Shown here: positions 35,212 to 43,608 of the stretch, one piece after another
How the letters are laid out: each line of letters begins with the position of its first letter
Numbering within the stretch: the first letter of the stretch is position 1
From: Sphingopyxis sp. YF1
GTDB taxonomy: Bacteria; Pseudomonadota; Alphaproteobacteria; Sphingomonadales; Sphingomonadaceae
NCBI RefSeq assembly: GCF_022701295.1
Contig: NZ_CP033204.1
Location: 1,550,001-1,614,000 of the forward strand
Direction of reading: 5' to 3'
Length of the DNA: 64,000 bases
Made by a program: the position numbers and the translations under genes
Notes under the pieces: model-generated
Databases searched by the model: none
The model's input: the letters and a program-made list of their open reading frames with translations, nothing else
Told to the model about the DNA's origin: nothing

Positions 35212-37665
35212 TCAGAAGTTGTAGAAGAGGCTGAACACCGCCGAGCGCGCGTCGCCCGGGGTGGCCCAGCCGCCGGTGACGGCGCCGCCCGAGACGGTGC
35301 CGTTCGCTGCCGTGGTTGCGGCGCCCACGTTGTTGCGCACGCCGGTGTAATAATCCTCGTTCGTCAGGTTGCTGACGTTGAGCTGGGCCACCAGGCCGTT
35401 TTTGAAGTCGTACGACACGAAGGCGCGGTGGATCAGATAATCGTCGACCATGAACTGCGTGCGCTGCAGCAGGTTGCGCTGGTTGGTTGCGAACTTGCCC
35501 TGATAGGTCAGGCCGTAGCCGATCTGCAGCCCGAACGGGAAGACATAGGTGGTGAACAGGCTACCCGAATGCTTCGGGGTCTGGATCAACCGGTCGCCGC
35601 GTTGCGGATCGGGGATCGCGACGCTGTTCGCGCAGGGATTGGTGATCGCGGTCGCCGGTGGCGTCGGCAGGATCGGCCCGGGGTTCGCGAGACAGAAGTC
35701 GGAAACGCTCTGGCGCACCTCGCTGTCGAGATAGGTGTAGTTGGCGAAGATAGCCCATTCGGGGGTCACATTGCCGGTGATGCCGAGCGCGAGTCCATCG
35801 ACGCGCGACTTGCCGTCGAGGACCTGCAGCGAGTTGGGTGCCGCCGGATCGTTCGACGGGGTACGGAAATTGGTTCGCTCGTTGCGGAACAGCGCGGCGG
35901 TCAGCAGCAGCTTCTTGTTCATCAACTCCGCCTTGGCACCGACTTCGAAGGTGCGGGCCTTTTCGGGCGCGACCGCACACGGGTCGGCCGCACCCGGCGC
36001 TGCAGCGGGAAGACCGCAACCCGCGCGGACCGTGGCCGAAGTCGGCGTCTTTGCATTGCCATAGGCGGCATAGAGGCTGACATTCTCCACGGGGTGGAAC
36101 ACCGCGCCAAAGCGATAGGAAAAGAGATTCTCGTCGCTGATCTGCTCGGCGCCGCGGGCGTAAGTCGCGCCTGCCGCAGGTGTCGTCACCGTGTCGGCGC
36201 GGAAGACGGTGCGCACATTTTCATAACGGACCCCGGCGTTCACTTCGAACATCGGCGAGATTTCGAGCGTGTCGAACGCATAGATGGCGAGGTTGCGGGT
36301 GTCGCCATAGCTGTTCCCGGTGCGCACATAATTGACCGGGCCGGTCCAGACGGTGTCCGGGTTCGATAGGCTGATCGGCGGCTGCGCCGGGTTCGGCAAT
36401 GCGCCGCCGGGGTTGCGCAGCAACTGGGCATTCTCGATCGAATAATCTTCCTGCGTCGCCGAAGCGCCGATGACCAGCGTGTTGAAAAGGCCGCCCTTGC
36501 TGCCGCTCAGGATCGTCAGGTCGGTCTGGTTGTGGAGCAGGTCGTTGACTTGATCGCGGACGAGCCCGCGCGGACCGGAAGGATAATAGAAGCCCGGGGT
36601 GTTCATGCCCGGTTCGCAGGGCTTGCCGGTGGTCGAATCCGGGAGTGCGCCGACCGGCTGCAGTCCGTTGGCGAGGCAGAAGGCGCCCTGCGGCGCGCTC
36701 GTCTGGCTGTACTGGCCGACGCGCTGCCAGCGGGTCAGGTTGCGGATCGACACATTGTCGCTGAAGGCGTGACGGAAGGTCGCGGTCAGGCGGTCGACCC
36801 TGGTCTTCTGCTTGTCGAGGTTGACGATGCCGAAATAGTCGCTGTCGTCGACGCCGGGCAACGGACCGTCGTTCGCGCCGCTGAGGAAGAAGGGCACGCC
36901 ATAGATCGGGGTGTTGTCGTCGCTCTGGTGGATATAGGCGAGCGTCAGGCTGGTGTCGCTGTCGACGCCGATCGTGATCGACGGCGCGACGCCCCAGCGC
37001 TGGTAGGATTCGACGTCGCGGCCGGGGACGTCGTTTTCATGGTACATCGCGTTGAGGCGCACCGCGATCAGGTCGCTGACGCGCCAGTTGCTGTCGATCG
37101 AGCCGCGGTAATAATTGTCGGTGCCGATCGCTGCCTGCACCGTCGTCGCGTTGCGCGCGAAGGGGATCTTGCTGACGAGGTTGATCGTGCCGCCGACGCT
37201 GCCCGATCCGTTGAAGACCGAATTTGCGCCGTTGTAGACTTCGATCTGCTGCAGGTTGAAGGGGTCGGTGCGGCTGTACTGCGCGCTGTCGCGCACCCCG
37301 TCGACGGTCAGGTCGTTGTTGGCGGAATAGCCGCGCAGGTTGATCGAATCGCCATAGCCGCCGCCGCCTTCGCCGGCGCCAAAGGTGATGCCCGGGATCG
37401 TCGAGAGCGCGTCGCGCAGCGTGAGCAGGTTCTGCTGGCGGATTCGTTCCTGCGACACCACGGTGACGGTCTGCGGCGTATCGACGATCGGGGCGGTCGA
37501 TTTGGGCGATTCGACCTCGGTCGCGAGGGTGCCCGACACGACGATGTCGGCGCGACCGCCGGGGGCGTCCTGTGCGGCATCGGCTTCGGCGGCGAGCGCC
37601 GGGGCGCTGATCAGGCTACCGACGCAGGAGAGTGCGAGGAACGAAGCGGACGTCGATGGTTTCAC
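35212..37665 (-). CDS. fiu: TonB-dependent catecholate-type siderophore receptor
   Basis: An 817-residue outer-membrane receptor of the Fiu/PiuA siderophore group. Signal peptide SASFLALSCVGSLISAPALA, then the TonB-box region ADIVVSGTLATEVESPK. The plug shows VDTPQTVTVVSQERIRQQ, LRDALSTIPGITFGAGEGG, NLRGYSANNDLTVDGVRDS and QIEVYNGANSVFNGSGSVGG. The barrel ends FSLFYNF with a terminal Phe. It lies between tonB (upstream) and a PiuC-type hydroxylase (downstream) and is preceded by two Fur-like boxes. The exact siderophore is not determinable. Confidence 0.93.
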   Translation of the reverse strand: MKPSTSASFLALSCVGSLISAPALAAEADAAQDAPGGRADIVVSGTLATEVESPKSTAPIVDTPQTVTVVSQERIRQQNLLTLRDALSTIPGITFGAGEGGGGYGDSINLRGYSANNDLTVDGVRDSAQYSRTDPFNLQQIEVYNGANSVFNGSGSVGGTINLVSKIPFARNATTVQAAIGTDNYYRGSIDSNWRVSDLIAVRLNAMYHENDVPGRDVESYQRWGVAPSITIGVDSDTSLTLAYIHQSDDNTPIYGVPFFLSGANDGPLPGVDDSDYFGIVNLDKQKTRVDRLTATFRHAFSDNVSIRNLTRWQRVGQYSQTSAPQGAFCLANGLQPVGALPDSTTGKPCEPGMNTPGFYYPSGPRGLVRDQVNDLLHNQTDLTILSGSKGGLFNTLVIGASATQEDYSIENAQLLRNPGGALPNPAQPPISLSNPDTVWTGPVNYVRTGNSYGDTRNLAIYAFDTLEISPMFEVNAGVRYENVRTVFRADTVTTPAAGATYARGAEQISDENLFSYRFGAVFHPVENVSLYAAYGNAKTPTSATVRAGCGLPAAAPGAADPCAVAPEKARTFEVGAKAELMNKKLLLTAALFRNERTNFRTPSNDPAAPNSLQVLDGKSRVDGLALGITGNVTPEWAIFANYTYLDSEVRQSVSDFCLANPGPILPTPPATAITNPCANSVAIPDPQRGDRLIQTPKHSGSLFTTYVFPFGLQIGYGLTYQGKFATNQRNLLQRTQFMVDDYLIHRAFVSYDFKNGLVAQLNVSNLTNEDYYTGVRNNVGAATTAANGTVSGGAVTGGWATPGDARSAVFSLFYNF

Positions 37666-37700
37666 GATAACCCCCTATCTGGTTTGGTTGATCGCGCCGC

Positions 37701-37719
37701 TATTGAGAGTCGTTCGCAC
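37701..37719 (-). promoter_or_regulatory. Fur-like box (distal)
   Basis: Read on the minus strand as GTGCGAACGACTCTCAATA, 36 bp upstream of the siderophore receptor start. It is a moderate match to the Fur consensus and lies 9 bp from a stronger site. Confidence 0.5.
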
Positions 37720-37728
37720 TGTCAATGC

Positions 37729-37750
37729 ATATTGATAATCATTCGCATAT
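37729..37750 (-). promoter_or_regulatory. Fur box (strong)
   Basis: The minus strand from 37747 reads GCGAATGATTATCAATAT, with the core AATGATTATCA that matches the classical Fur consensus. It sits 64 bp upstream of the receptor start in the 127-bp gap after tonB. Iron-replete Fur would repress the receptor and piuC. Confidence 0.75.
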
Positions 37751-37792
37751 TGTCACCGCCCGCTGTTACAATTCGCCATCGCGGTACGGCGG

Positions 37793-38515
37793 TCAGCGGC
37801 GTTCGAGCCACCAGCTCTGGCGCCAGCCATAGTCGCTGGCGATCGCCTCGCCTCCGGCGTTGGTCGCGGGCTTGAAGCGGAAGCGCTCCTCGATCAGGCG
37901 GCAAGTCGTCGCATCGAGCGCGGTGTCGCCGCTCGACCGGGTCACGCGGCAACGGGTGACGCGTCCCGTCGCTTCGATCCGGAAACGTACCTCGACGTCG
38001 CCCCCGATCTTCGCGCGGCTGGCGGCCTTCGGATAATCGCGATCGGCGATTGCGCCGCTGCGCCAGACGGGGCGGGTGCCGCCGCCGGTTCCGCTTCCCG
38101 TGCCGCCCGCACCGAAACCGTCGCCGCGCCCGCCCGCGCCGGTCCCCGGTCCCGCGACCGGCGCGGCGCCCGCCGACGCGTCGCTGCCGCTTCCGGCCTT
38201 GGGCGCGGCTGCAACCGGCGGCGGTTTCACGGGAGGGACGAGGGGTTTGGGGGCTTCGACGGGGGCGGGGCTGGCGCGCCGGTTGGCGGCCGATGCGCGG
38301 CCGGTGGCTGCTTGCGAAGGCTTGTTTTCCGCGACGACCTGCGGTTCGGGCGGCGGGGCGGGCAGGGCAAAGGCGCTGATCGCTTCGCCGGCCTTGCGCA
38401 CCACCGCGAGGTCGAGTCCGTTGACCAGCCCGATGCCGACCGCCAGCGCCACGACCAGCGCGGCGGTGCCCGCCATCGCGCGTTGCCCTGCTGGTAGTCG
38501 CCCTGAATATCCCAT
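37793..38515 (-). CDS. tonB: Energy transducer TonB
   Basis: A 240-residue TonB protein that couples the inner-membrane proton gradient to outer-membrane receptors. One N-terminal helix (MAGTAALVVALAVGIGLVNG) anchors it. A Pro/Ala/Lys-rich periplasmic spacer with a Gly-rich patch follows (residues 50-155). The C-terminal domain is DYPKAASRAKIGGDVEVRFRI, VTRCRVTRSSGDTALDATT and CRLIEERFRFKPA. It is 127 bp upstream of the siderophore receptor gene and probably serves that system. Confidence 0.92.
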   Translation of the reverse strand: MGYSGRLPAGQRAMAGTAALVVALAVGIGLVNGLDLAVVRKAGEAISAFALPAPPPEPQVVAENKPSQAATGRASAANRRASPAPVEAPKPLVPPVKPPPVAAAPKAGSGSDASAGAAPVAGPGTGAGGRGDGFGAGGTGSGTGGGTRPVWRSGAIADRDYPKAASRAKIGGDVEVRFRIEATGRVTRCRVTRSSGDTALDATTCRLIEERFRFKPATNAGGEAIASDYGWRQSWWLERR

Positions 38516-38559
38516 GCCGCCGCCTCACCGCGCGCCGCAGCGCGCCACCGGCGACCGGT

Positions 38560-39426
38560 CTAGAGGAAATTCTCTAGCGTGGACATGAACCGCTCGAACT
38601 GGTCGTGGTGCAGCCAGTGACCGGCATTTTCAAACTCGATCACCTGCGCATTGCTGAAATGGCGGATGCGTCCGTCCTTTTCGGGGTTCGAGGCCCAGCT
38701 GTCGGCGCCGTAGAGCAAGAGCGTCGGGCAGGTGATGCTCGACCATAATTTGTGCAGCTCGTCCTGCGGCATGTCGAAGATGGTCCAGATGTTCAGATAA
38801 TTGTCGAACTTCCAGCTCCAGCTGCCATCCTCGTTGCGGTTGATGCCGTGGGTCGTCAGGTGGCGGGCCTGCTCGGGGGTCAGATAGCTGTTTTCCGCGA
38901 CCATACGCGCGAGCGCATCATCGAGCGTCGCATAGCGCTTTGGCTGGCGCCCCGCAGCCTGGCGCTTGTCGGCGATCCACTGGCGCATGCGTTCGTCGAA
39001 CGGGGTCGCGCTGCGTTCTTCCTGCACCGCGGGCGAGGGGCCCAGCCCCTCGATCGACACCAGCTTCTTCACCTTGTCGGGGAACAGGCCGGTGTAGCGC
39101 GTCGAGATATTGCCGCCCATCGAATGCGAAACGATCGTGACCGGCGCGAGGTCGAGCTGGTGGACGAGCTGCGCGAGATCGTAGACGAAGGCACCCATCT
39201 CGTAATTGCCGTCGGGCGACCAGGCGCTGTCGCCGTGGCCGCGCAGGTCGGGGGCGATGATATGGTAGCGGTCGGCCAGCCGTTCGGCGACCCAGTCCCA
39301 GCTGCGGCAGTGATCGCGCCCGCCGTGGACCAGCAAAAGCGGCGGGGCATCGGCGTTGCCCCAATCGGCATAGTGGAGCTTCAGGCGCTGCGAGATGAAG
39401 CTGTTCGAGGTGGGGCCGCTTGCCAT
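38560..39426 (-). CDS. Alpha/beta hydrolase
   Basis: A 288-residue cytosolic alpha/beta-hydrolase-fold protein. ATG 39426 opens MASGPTSNSFISQRLKLHYAD; an in-frame extension to 39672 is antisense to the divergent SDR gene. Visible: PPLLLVHGGRDHCRSWDWV (oxyanion HG), APDLRGHGDSAW, the nucleophile elbow VSHSMGGNIS (Ser), Asp in LLLYGADSWAS and His in ENAGHWLHHDQ. The Ser-Asp-His triad is complete. The substrate is unknown; the set resembles lactonase/esterase or C-C hydrolase relatives. It is divergent from the SDR gene. Confidence 0.88.
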   Translation of the reverse strand: MASGPTSNSFISQRLKLHYADWGNADAPPLLLVHGGRDHCRSWDWVAERLADRYHIIAPDLRGHGDSAWSPDGNYEMGAFVYDLAQLVHQLDLAPVTIVSHSMGGNISTRYTGLFPDKVKKLVSIEGLGPSPAVQEERSATPFDERMRQWIADKRQAAGRQPKRYATLDDALARMVAENSYLTPEQARHLTTHGINRNEDGSWSWKFDNYLNIWTIFDMPQDELHKLWSSITCPTLLLYGADSWASNPEKDGRIRHFSNAQVIEFENAGHWLHHDQFERFMSTLENFL

Positions 39427-39529
39427 GTCCTGATCCTTGCTGTCTTGTCGCGTTTCAAAAGGCCACCGATTCCATTCCGTCAACCCCGTGCGCGGAGGCG
39501 GAACCAAGAAAGCCCGGAGGGAGAAGACT

Positions 39530-40324
39530 ATGACGAGTGCGTTTCGCGACAATTTGCTGGCGGGCAAGACCGCTTTCGTTGCCGGGGGGACCAGCGGCAT
39601 CAACCTCGGGATCGCCAGGCGTTTTGCCGAACTGGGTGCGAAGGTCGCCGTCGCCGGGCGCGACCCCGACAAGGCGCAGCGCGCCGCCGCCGAGATCGGC
39701 CACGACGCGATCGGCCTGTCGGGCGACGTGCGCGACTATGCCGCGATTCGCGGGGTGATGGAGACGGTCGCCGACCGGTTCGGCCCGATGGACATCGTCG
39801 TCTCGGGCGCCGCGGGTAATTTCCTCGCGCCGGTGCTCGGCATGTCGGCGAACGCGTTCCGCACCGTTGTCGACATCGACCTCAACGGCACCTTCAACGT
39901 CTTTCGCGGCTGCCACAACCTGCTCAACCGCCCCGGCGCGTCGCTGATCGCGATCACCGCGGGGCAGGCGATCAACGCCTCGGCGCTGCAGGCGCACGCC
40001 TGCGCGGCGAAGGCCGGGATCAACCAGCTGGTCCGCGTGCTCGCGCTCGAATGGGGCCCCGAGGTGCGCGTCAACGGCATCTCGCCCGGCCCGATCGCGG
40101 GCACCGAGGGCATGGCGCGCCTCGCACCCGACGCCGCGACGCGCCAGGCGCATTTCGACCGCATCGCGATGAAGCGCTGGGGCGAGATCGGCGAGGTCGC
40201 CGAATCGGCGGTGTTCCTGTGCTCGCCCGCGGCGGGCTATATCACCGGCACGATCCTCGACTGCGACGGCGGCAGCCAGATCGGCGACGCCTCGCGCGGC
40301 GATCTGGCGCGCGGGATGGCCTGA
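39530..40324 (+). CDS. SDR family oxidoreductase, 2,4-dienoyl-CoA-reductase-like
   Basis: A 264-residue short-chain dehydrogenase/reductase. ATG 39530 follows GGAGGGAG. The cofactor motif TAFVAGGTSGINLGIARRFA and GRDPDK (NADP-type Arg) open the protein. NG-type VSGAAGNFLAPV is at about residue 85, and PGPIAGTEGMARL and the C-terminal TGTILDCDGGSQIG follow. The usual catalytic YxxxK is not present in that form: the corresponding stretch reads HACAAKAGINQLVR, with His/Cys where Tyr is normal and Lys kept. That pattern is seen in the peroxisomal-type 2,4-dienoyl-CoA reductases, which supports that assignment. Confidence 0.85.
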   Translation: MTSAFRDNLLAGKTAFVAGGTSGINLGIARRFAELGAKVAVAGRDPDKAQRAAAEIGHDAIGLSGDVRDYAAIRGVMETVADRFGPMDIVVSGAAGNFLAPVLGMSANAFRTVVDIDLNGTFNVFRGCHNLLNRPGASLIAITAGQAINASALQAHACAAKAGINQLVRVLALEWGPEVRVNGISPGPIAGTEGMARLAPDAATRQAHFDRIAMKRWGEIGEVAESAVFLCSPAAGYITGTILDCDGGSQIGDASRGDLARGMA

Positions 40325-40365
40325 CACCGACGGAATTGAGGCGCGGGAGGGAATAGACAGGCGTC

Positions 40366-41613
40366 GTGCCGCGTATGCGGGGCATGACGACCTTTCTCTC
40401 CCCCTCCAATCTCGCGCCCTTTCCCGCCGCCCGCCGGCCCGGCCGGGCGCGCCCGCTGCGCGTCGCGCTCTTTTCGGGCAATTACGACTGCGTGCGCGAC
40501 GGCGCCAATCGCGCGCTGAACCGGCTTGTCGGCCACCTGCTCGAGCGGGTGGGCGCCGAGGTGCGCATCTATTCGCCGACGGCGCCGCAAAAGGCCTTCG
40601 CATCGGTGGGCGACGTGCATTCGGTGCGCTCGGCCGCCATTCCCGGCCGCCCCGAATACCGGCTGGCGCTCGGCTTCACCCGTACCGCGCAGCGCGACAT
40701 GGCGGCCTTCGCGCCCGACATCGTCCACCTCTCGGCGCCCGACATTCTGGGGCGACAGGCGCAGAAGGCCGCGCGGCAGGCGGGCATCCCCGTGGTCGCC
40801 AGCCTGCACACCCGCTTCGAAACCTACCTCGACTATTACCGGCTGGGTTTTCTCCGCGCGCCGGTGGAGGCCTATCTCGACCGCTTCTATGGCGACAGCG
40901 ACCATATCCTCGCCCCGACGCCGCCGATCGTGGCGGAGATGGCGGGGCGTCATGGCGACGGCAGGGTGTCGCTCTGGTCGCGGGGGGTGGACCATCGCGC
41001 CTTCGATCCCGCGCGCCGCGACGACGCCTTCCGCGCGAGCCTCGGTTATGCCCCCGACGATATCGTGCCGCTGTTTTTCGGGCGGCTGGTGCTCGAAAAG
41101 GGGCTCGCGGTCTTTGCCGACACGATCGCGGCGCTGCGCGATAGCGGCCACGCCGTGCGGCCGATGGTCGTCGGCGACGGCCCCGCGCGCGACTGGCTGG
41201 CGCGGCGGCTGCCCAATGTGACCTTCCTCGGGCTGCTCGAGGGCGCCGAACTCGGCCGCGCCGTCGCGAGCGCCGACCTCCTGATCAACCCCAGCGTCAC
41301 CGAGGCGTTCGGCAACGTCAATCTGGAGGCGATGGCCGCCGGGCTCGCCGTCCTGTCGGCCGATGTCCCCAGCGCCGCGTCGCTGATCGCGGACGGAAAA
41401 ACCGGCATGCTCGTGCCCCCGGGCGATATTCGCGCCTTTGCCGCCGCCGCGCGGGCGCTGAGCGATCGCCCCGCGGCACGGGTGCGGCTCGGCCACGCCG
41501 CGCGTGCCGCGGCGCTTCGTTACGACTGGGGCGCGGTGCTGGATGCGGTGGCGACGGTCTACGATCGCCTGCACACGGGCGACAGGCCGGCAGAACTCGC
41601 TAAAGTCGCCTGA
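40366..41613 (+). CDS. Glycosyltransferase, GT4 family
   Basis: A 415-residue GT-B-fold glycosyltransferase resembling lipid mannosyl/sulfoquinovosyl-transferases (family GT4). It shows LRVALFSGNYDCVRDGANRAL, VASLHTRFETYLDYY, LWSRGVDHRAFDPAR, FFGRLVLEKGLAVFAD and the nucleotide-sugar-binding NPSVTEAFGNVNLEAMAAG. I use GTG 40366; ATGs at 40375 and 40384 are alternatives, and the GGGAGG site (40345-40350) is nearest the GTG. It probably acts at the cytosolic membrane face on a glycolipid. Its stop overlaps the ECF sigma start by one base, so the genes are co-transcribed. Confidence 0.88.
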   Translation: MPRMRGMTTFLSPSNLAPFPAARRPGRARPLRVALFSGNYDCVRDGANRALNRLVGHLLERVGAEVRIYSPTAPQKAFASVGDVHSVRSAAIPGRPEYRLALGFTRTAQRDMAAFAPDIVHLSAPDILGRQAQKAARQAGIPVVASLHTRFETYLDYYRLGFLRAPVEAYLDRFYGDSDHILAPTPPIVAEMAGRHGDGRVSLWSRGVDHRAFDPARRDDAFRASLGYAPDDIVPLFFGRLVLEKGLAVFADTIAALRDSGHAVRPMVVGDGPARDWLARRLPNVTFLGLLEGAELGRAVASADLLINPSVTEAFGNVNLEAMAAGLAVLSADVPSAASLIADGKTGMLVPPGDIRAFAAAARALSDRPAARVRLGHAARAAALRYDWGAVLDAVATVYDRLHTGDRPAELAKVA

Positions 41614-42173
41614 TGGACGGTGACCGCGACACGGATTCCCGGCGCCCCGACGACCGGGACATGGCGGACGATCTCGCCGCGATGCGCCGCTATGCGCGCG
41701 CACTGGCGCGCGATGTGCAGGACGCCGACGATGTCGTGCAGGACGCGCTGCTCCGGGCCATCGAGCGGCAGGAGACTTTTCGGCCCGAACGCAGCCGGCG
41801 GCACTGGCTGCTCGCGATCGTCCACAATGTCTTCATATCGGGAACGCGGCGCAAGGCAGCCGAAATGCGCCGCAACGACCGCTTCGCCGAAACGCTGGTC
41901 GAGCAGGCCGACGCGCCGCAGGAGCATCATGTGCGGCTGGGCGAGATTGTGCGCGGCTTTGCCGCCTTGCCCGACCATCATCGCACGGCGCTTCATCTGA
42001 CCGCCGTCGAGGGCTTCAGCTATCAGGAATGCGCGACCTTGCTCGACGTGCCCGTCGGAACGGTGATGTCGCGGGTGGCGCGCGCGCGTGCGGCGCTGCG
42101 GCGGGCGAGAGATGAAGGCGCGGCCGCACCGCCGCTGCGCCTGGTGGGAGGATATGATGACGAGAGTGCCTAG
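41613..42173 (+). CDS. ECF RNA polymerase sigma factor
   Basis: A 186-residue ECF sigma factor. Region 2: YARALARDVQDADDVVQDALLRAIERQ. Region 4: LPDHHRTALHLTAVEGFSYQECATLLDVP followed by VGTVMSRVARARAALRRA (both quoted in pieces of the protein between residues 30 and 165). ATG 41613 overlaps the glycosyltransferase stop. The 3' end overlaps the anti-sigma gene by 17 bp, the usual arrangement for an ECF factor and its inhibitor. Confidence 0.93.
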   Translation: MDGDRDTDSRRPDDRDMADDLAAMRRYARALARDVQDADDVVQDALLRAIERQETFRPERSRRHWLLAIVHNVFISGTRRKAAEMRRNDRFAETLVEQADAPQEHHVRLGEIVRGFAALPDHHRTALHLTAVEGFSYQECATLLDVPVGTVMSRVARARAALRRARDEGAAAPPLRLVGGYDDESA

Positions 42174-42876
42174 CGAGATGGAAATCGACGCCTATGTCGA
42201 CGGACAGCTCGATCTCGAGGGGCGATTCGCCGTCGAGGATTATCTTCGCGGCCATCCCGAACTTGCCGCGCGGGTGATGGGCGACCTCGGCGTGCGGAAT
42301 GCGCTGCGCCTGCTCGCCCGCGACAAGCGAGCGGTGCCCGGGGAGCAGGCGAGGCTGATGCAGCGGTTGCAGCCGCGCAAGCCGCGCTGGCGGCGCTGGA
42401 TGCCCGCCGGTGGAATGGCGGCGGCGGCGATGCTGGCGGGCGTGCTGGTCGTCGATATGCGCGAGCCGCCGGGCTATGTCGATTATGCGCTGACCTCGCA
42501 TCGCGTTGCGCAGATGCGTGCGACCATGGCGTCACAGGTCGAAATGCCGCAATTCGACGCGCGCGAGATCGAGGCGAGCACGGCGATCGCGCTGCCCAGC
42601 GTGCCCAGCGGCTGGCGAATCACCGACGTCCAGCTTTTTCCGACGGGGAAGGGACCCGCACTGCTGGTCGCGGTCCGGACGCGCGGCGGCGATTCGCTGT
42701 CGCTCTTCGCGCTGCGTGACCGGACCGGCGCTCCCGAGCGCCCCGACGCGATCCGCGAGGGGGCGCAGTCGGTTGCCTACTGGCGGCGCGGCGACATGTC
42801 CTACGCGCTGGTCGGCGATGCCGAGCCGGGGGCGATCGACGCGACGGCCGAGGCGCTGGTGCGCAGCTGGTCCTGA
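42157..42876 (+). CDS. Membrane anti-sigma factor
   Basis: A 239-residue single-pass inner-membrane protein. The N-terminal cytosolic part PSEMEIDAYVDGQLDLEGRF and DYLRGHPELAARVM is typical of ECF anti-sigma domains. A membrane helix (GGMAAAAMLAGVLVVDM) lies near residues 85-105, and a periplasmic domain follows. There is no HxxxCxxC zinc motif. Two adjacent ATGs (42154 and 42157) are possible; GGGAGG favours 42157. It should hold the overlapping sigma factor inactive until a periplasmic signal is received; the signal is unknown. Confidence 0.88.
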   Translation: MTRVPSEMEIDAYVDGQLDLEGRFAVEDYLRGHPELAARVMGDLGVRNALRLLARDKRAVPGEQARLMQRLQPRKPRWRRWMPAGGMAAAAMLAGVLVVDMREPPGYVDYALTSHRVAQMRATMASQVEMPQFDAREIEASTAIALPSVPSGWRITDVQLFPTGKGPALLVAVRTRGGDSLSLFALRDRTGAPERPDAIREGAQSVAYWRRGDMSYALVGDAEPGAIDATAEALVRSWS

Positions 42877-42906
42877 CGGGGGCGGGCCACCGGGCGCCGC
42901 GATGCA

Positions 42907-42942
42907 AAAAGCCCCGGGGACCTGTCGGTTCCCGGGGCTTTT
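42907..42942. terminator. Bidirectional rho-independent terminator
   Basis: A 16-bp stem with one mismatch (arms AAAAGCCCCGGGGACC and GGTTCCCGGGGCTTTT) with A-run and T-run on its two sides. It can end both the rightward anti-sigma transcript and the leftward tRNA-Val transcript. Confidence 0.88.
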
Positions 42943-42945
42943 GAA

Positions 42946-43020
42946 TGGTGGGCGTGGCAAGGATTGAACTTGCGACCCCTGCGATGTCAACACAGTGCTC
43001 TACCACTGAGCTACACGCCC
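42946..43020 (-). tRNA. tRNA-Val(GAC)
   Basis: The minus strand folds as a 75-nt tRNA. The 5' acceptor strand GGGCGTG pairs with CACGCCC, the D arm contains AGCTCAGTGGTAGAGC, the anticodon loop is TTGACAT (anticodon GAC, valine), and the T arm contains GTTCAATCC. CCA is encoded. Confidence 0.96.
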
Positions 43021-43091
43021 ATCCCTTGGGGTGACGCGGCCCCTAATCACCTCCGCGCGGCTTGGCAAGCCCTTCGCGTCGATCGGGGGCT

Positions 43092-43469
43092 TTATTGTTG
43101 GTTCGACCGGTCGGCGCGGCCGAACAGGCTGTCGACCTCGCGCACCAGATCCTTGAGGTGAAAGGGCTTCGACAGCAGCTTGGCCTGCGGTACATTTTCC
43201 TCGGCGCGCAGCGATACCGCGGCGAAGCCGGTGATGAACATCACCTGCGTCTGCGGCGCGACCCGCGCGGTGTGCTGGGCGAGTTCGATCCCGTCCATCT
43301 CGGGCATGACGATGTCCGACAATAGCAGGTCGAAGGTTCCCGAATCGATCAGCGGCACCGCCGCGGTGCCGCGATCGACCGACGTGACGTGATAGCCCGC
43401 GCTGGTGAGCGCGCGCGCAAGATACTCGCGCATCACATCATCGTCTTCGGCCAGCAATATGCGAATCAT
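43092..43469 (-). CDS. cpdR: CpdR-type single-domain response regulator
   Basis: A 125-residue stand-alone receiver domain, very like CpdR of alphaproteobacteria, the adaptor that primes the ClpXP protease for cell-cycle-dependent degradation when unphosphorylated. The start MIRILLAEDDDVMREYLARAL, acidic pocket Asp9-11, phospho-acceptor Asp52 in LLLSDIVMPEMDG, Thr in FITGFA and Lys in SKPFHLKDLV are all present. I chose ATG 43469; the frame is open further upstream without a likely start. It is divergent from an N-formylglutamate amidohydrolase paralogue, a neighbour often seen next to cpdR. Confidence 0.92.
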   Translation of the reverse strand: MIRILLAEDDDVMREYLARALTSAGYHVTSVDRGTAAVPLIDSGTFDLLLSDIVMPEMDGIELAQHTARVAPQTQVMFITGFAAVSLRAEENVPQAKLLSKPFHLKDLVREVDSLFGRADRSNQQ

Positions 43470-43608
43470 GCCTGGTACAGCCCCCTGGTCCCGCGGCAGC
43501 CTTGGCTCTCGGCCCCGCGCATCGTATCGAAACCGTCTCATAGCGCGACAAACTTAACAAATTCAGGCCGCGCTGGATTCTCTGCCCGAATTTTGCCACC
43601 CCTTGCCG

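Noticed and set aside
42964-43161. Small open frame starting MNLRPLRCQHSA on the plus strand
   Set aside because: It is the reverse complement of tRNA-Val(GAC), a well-known source of false small proteins.
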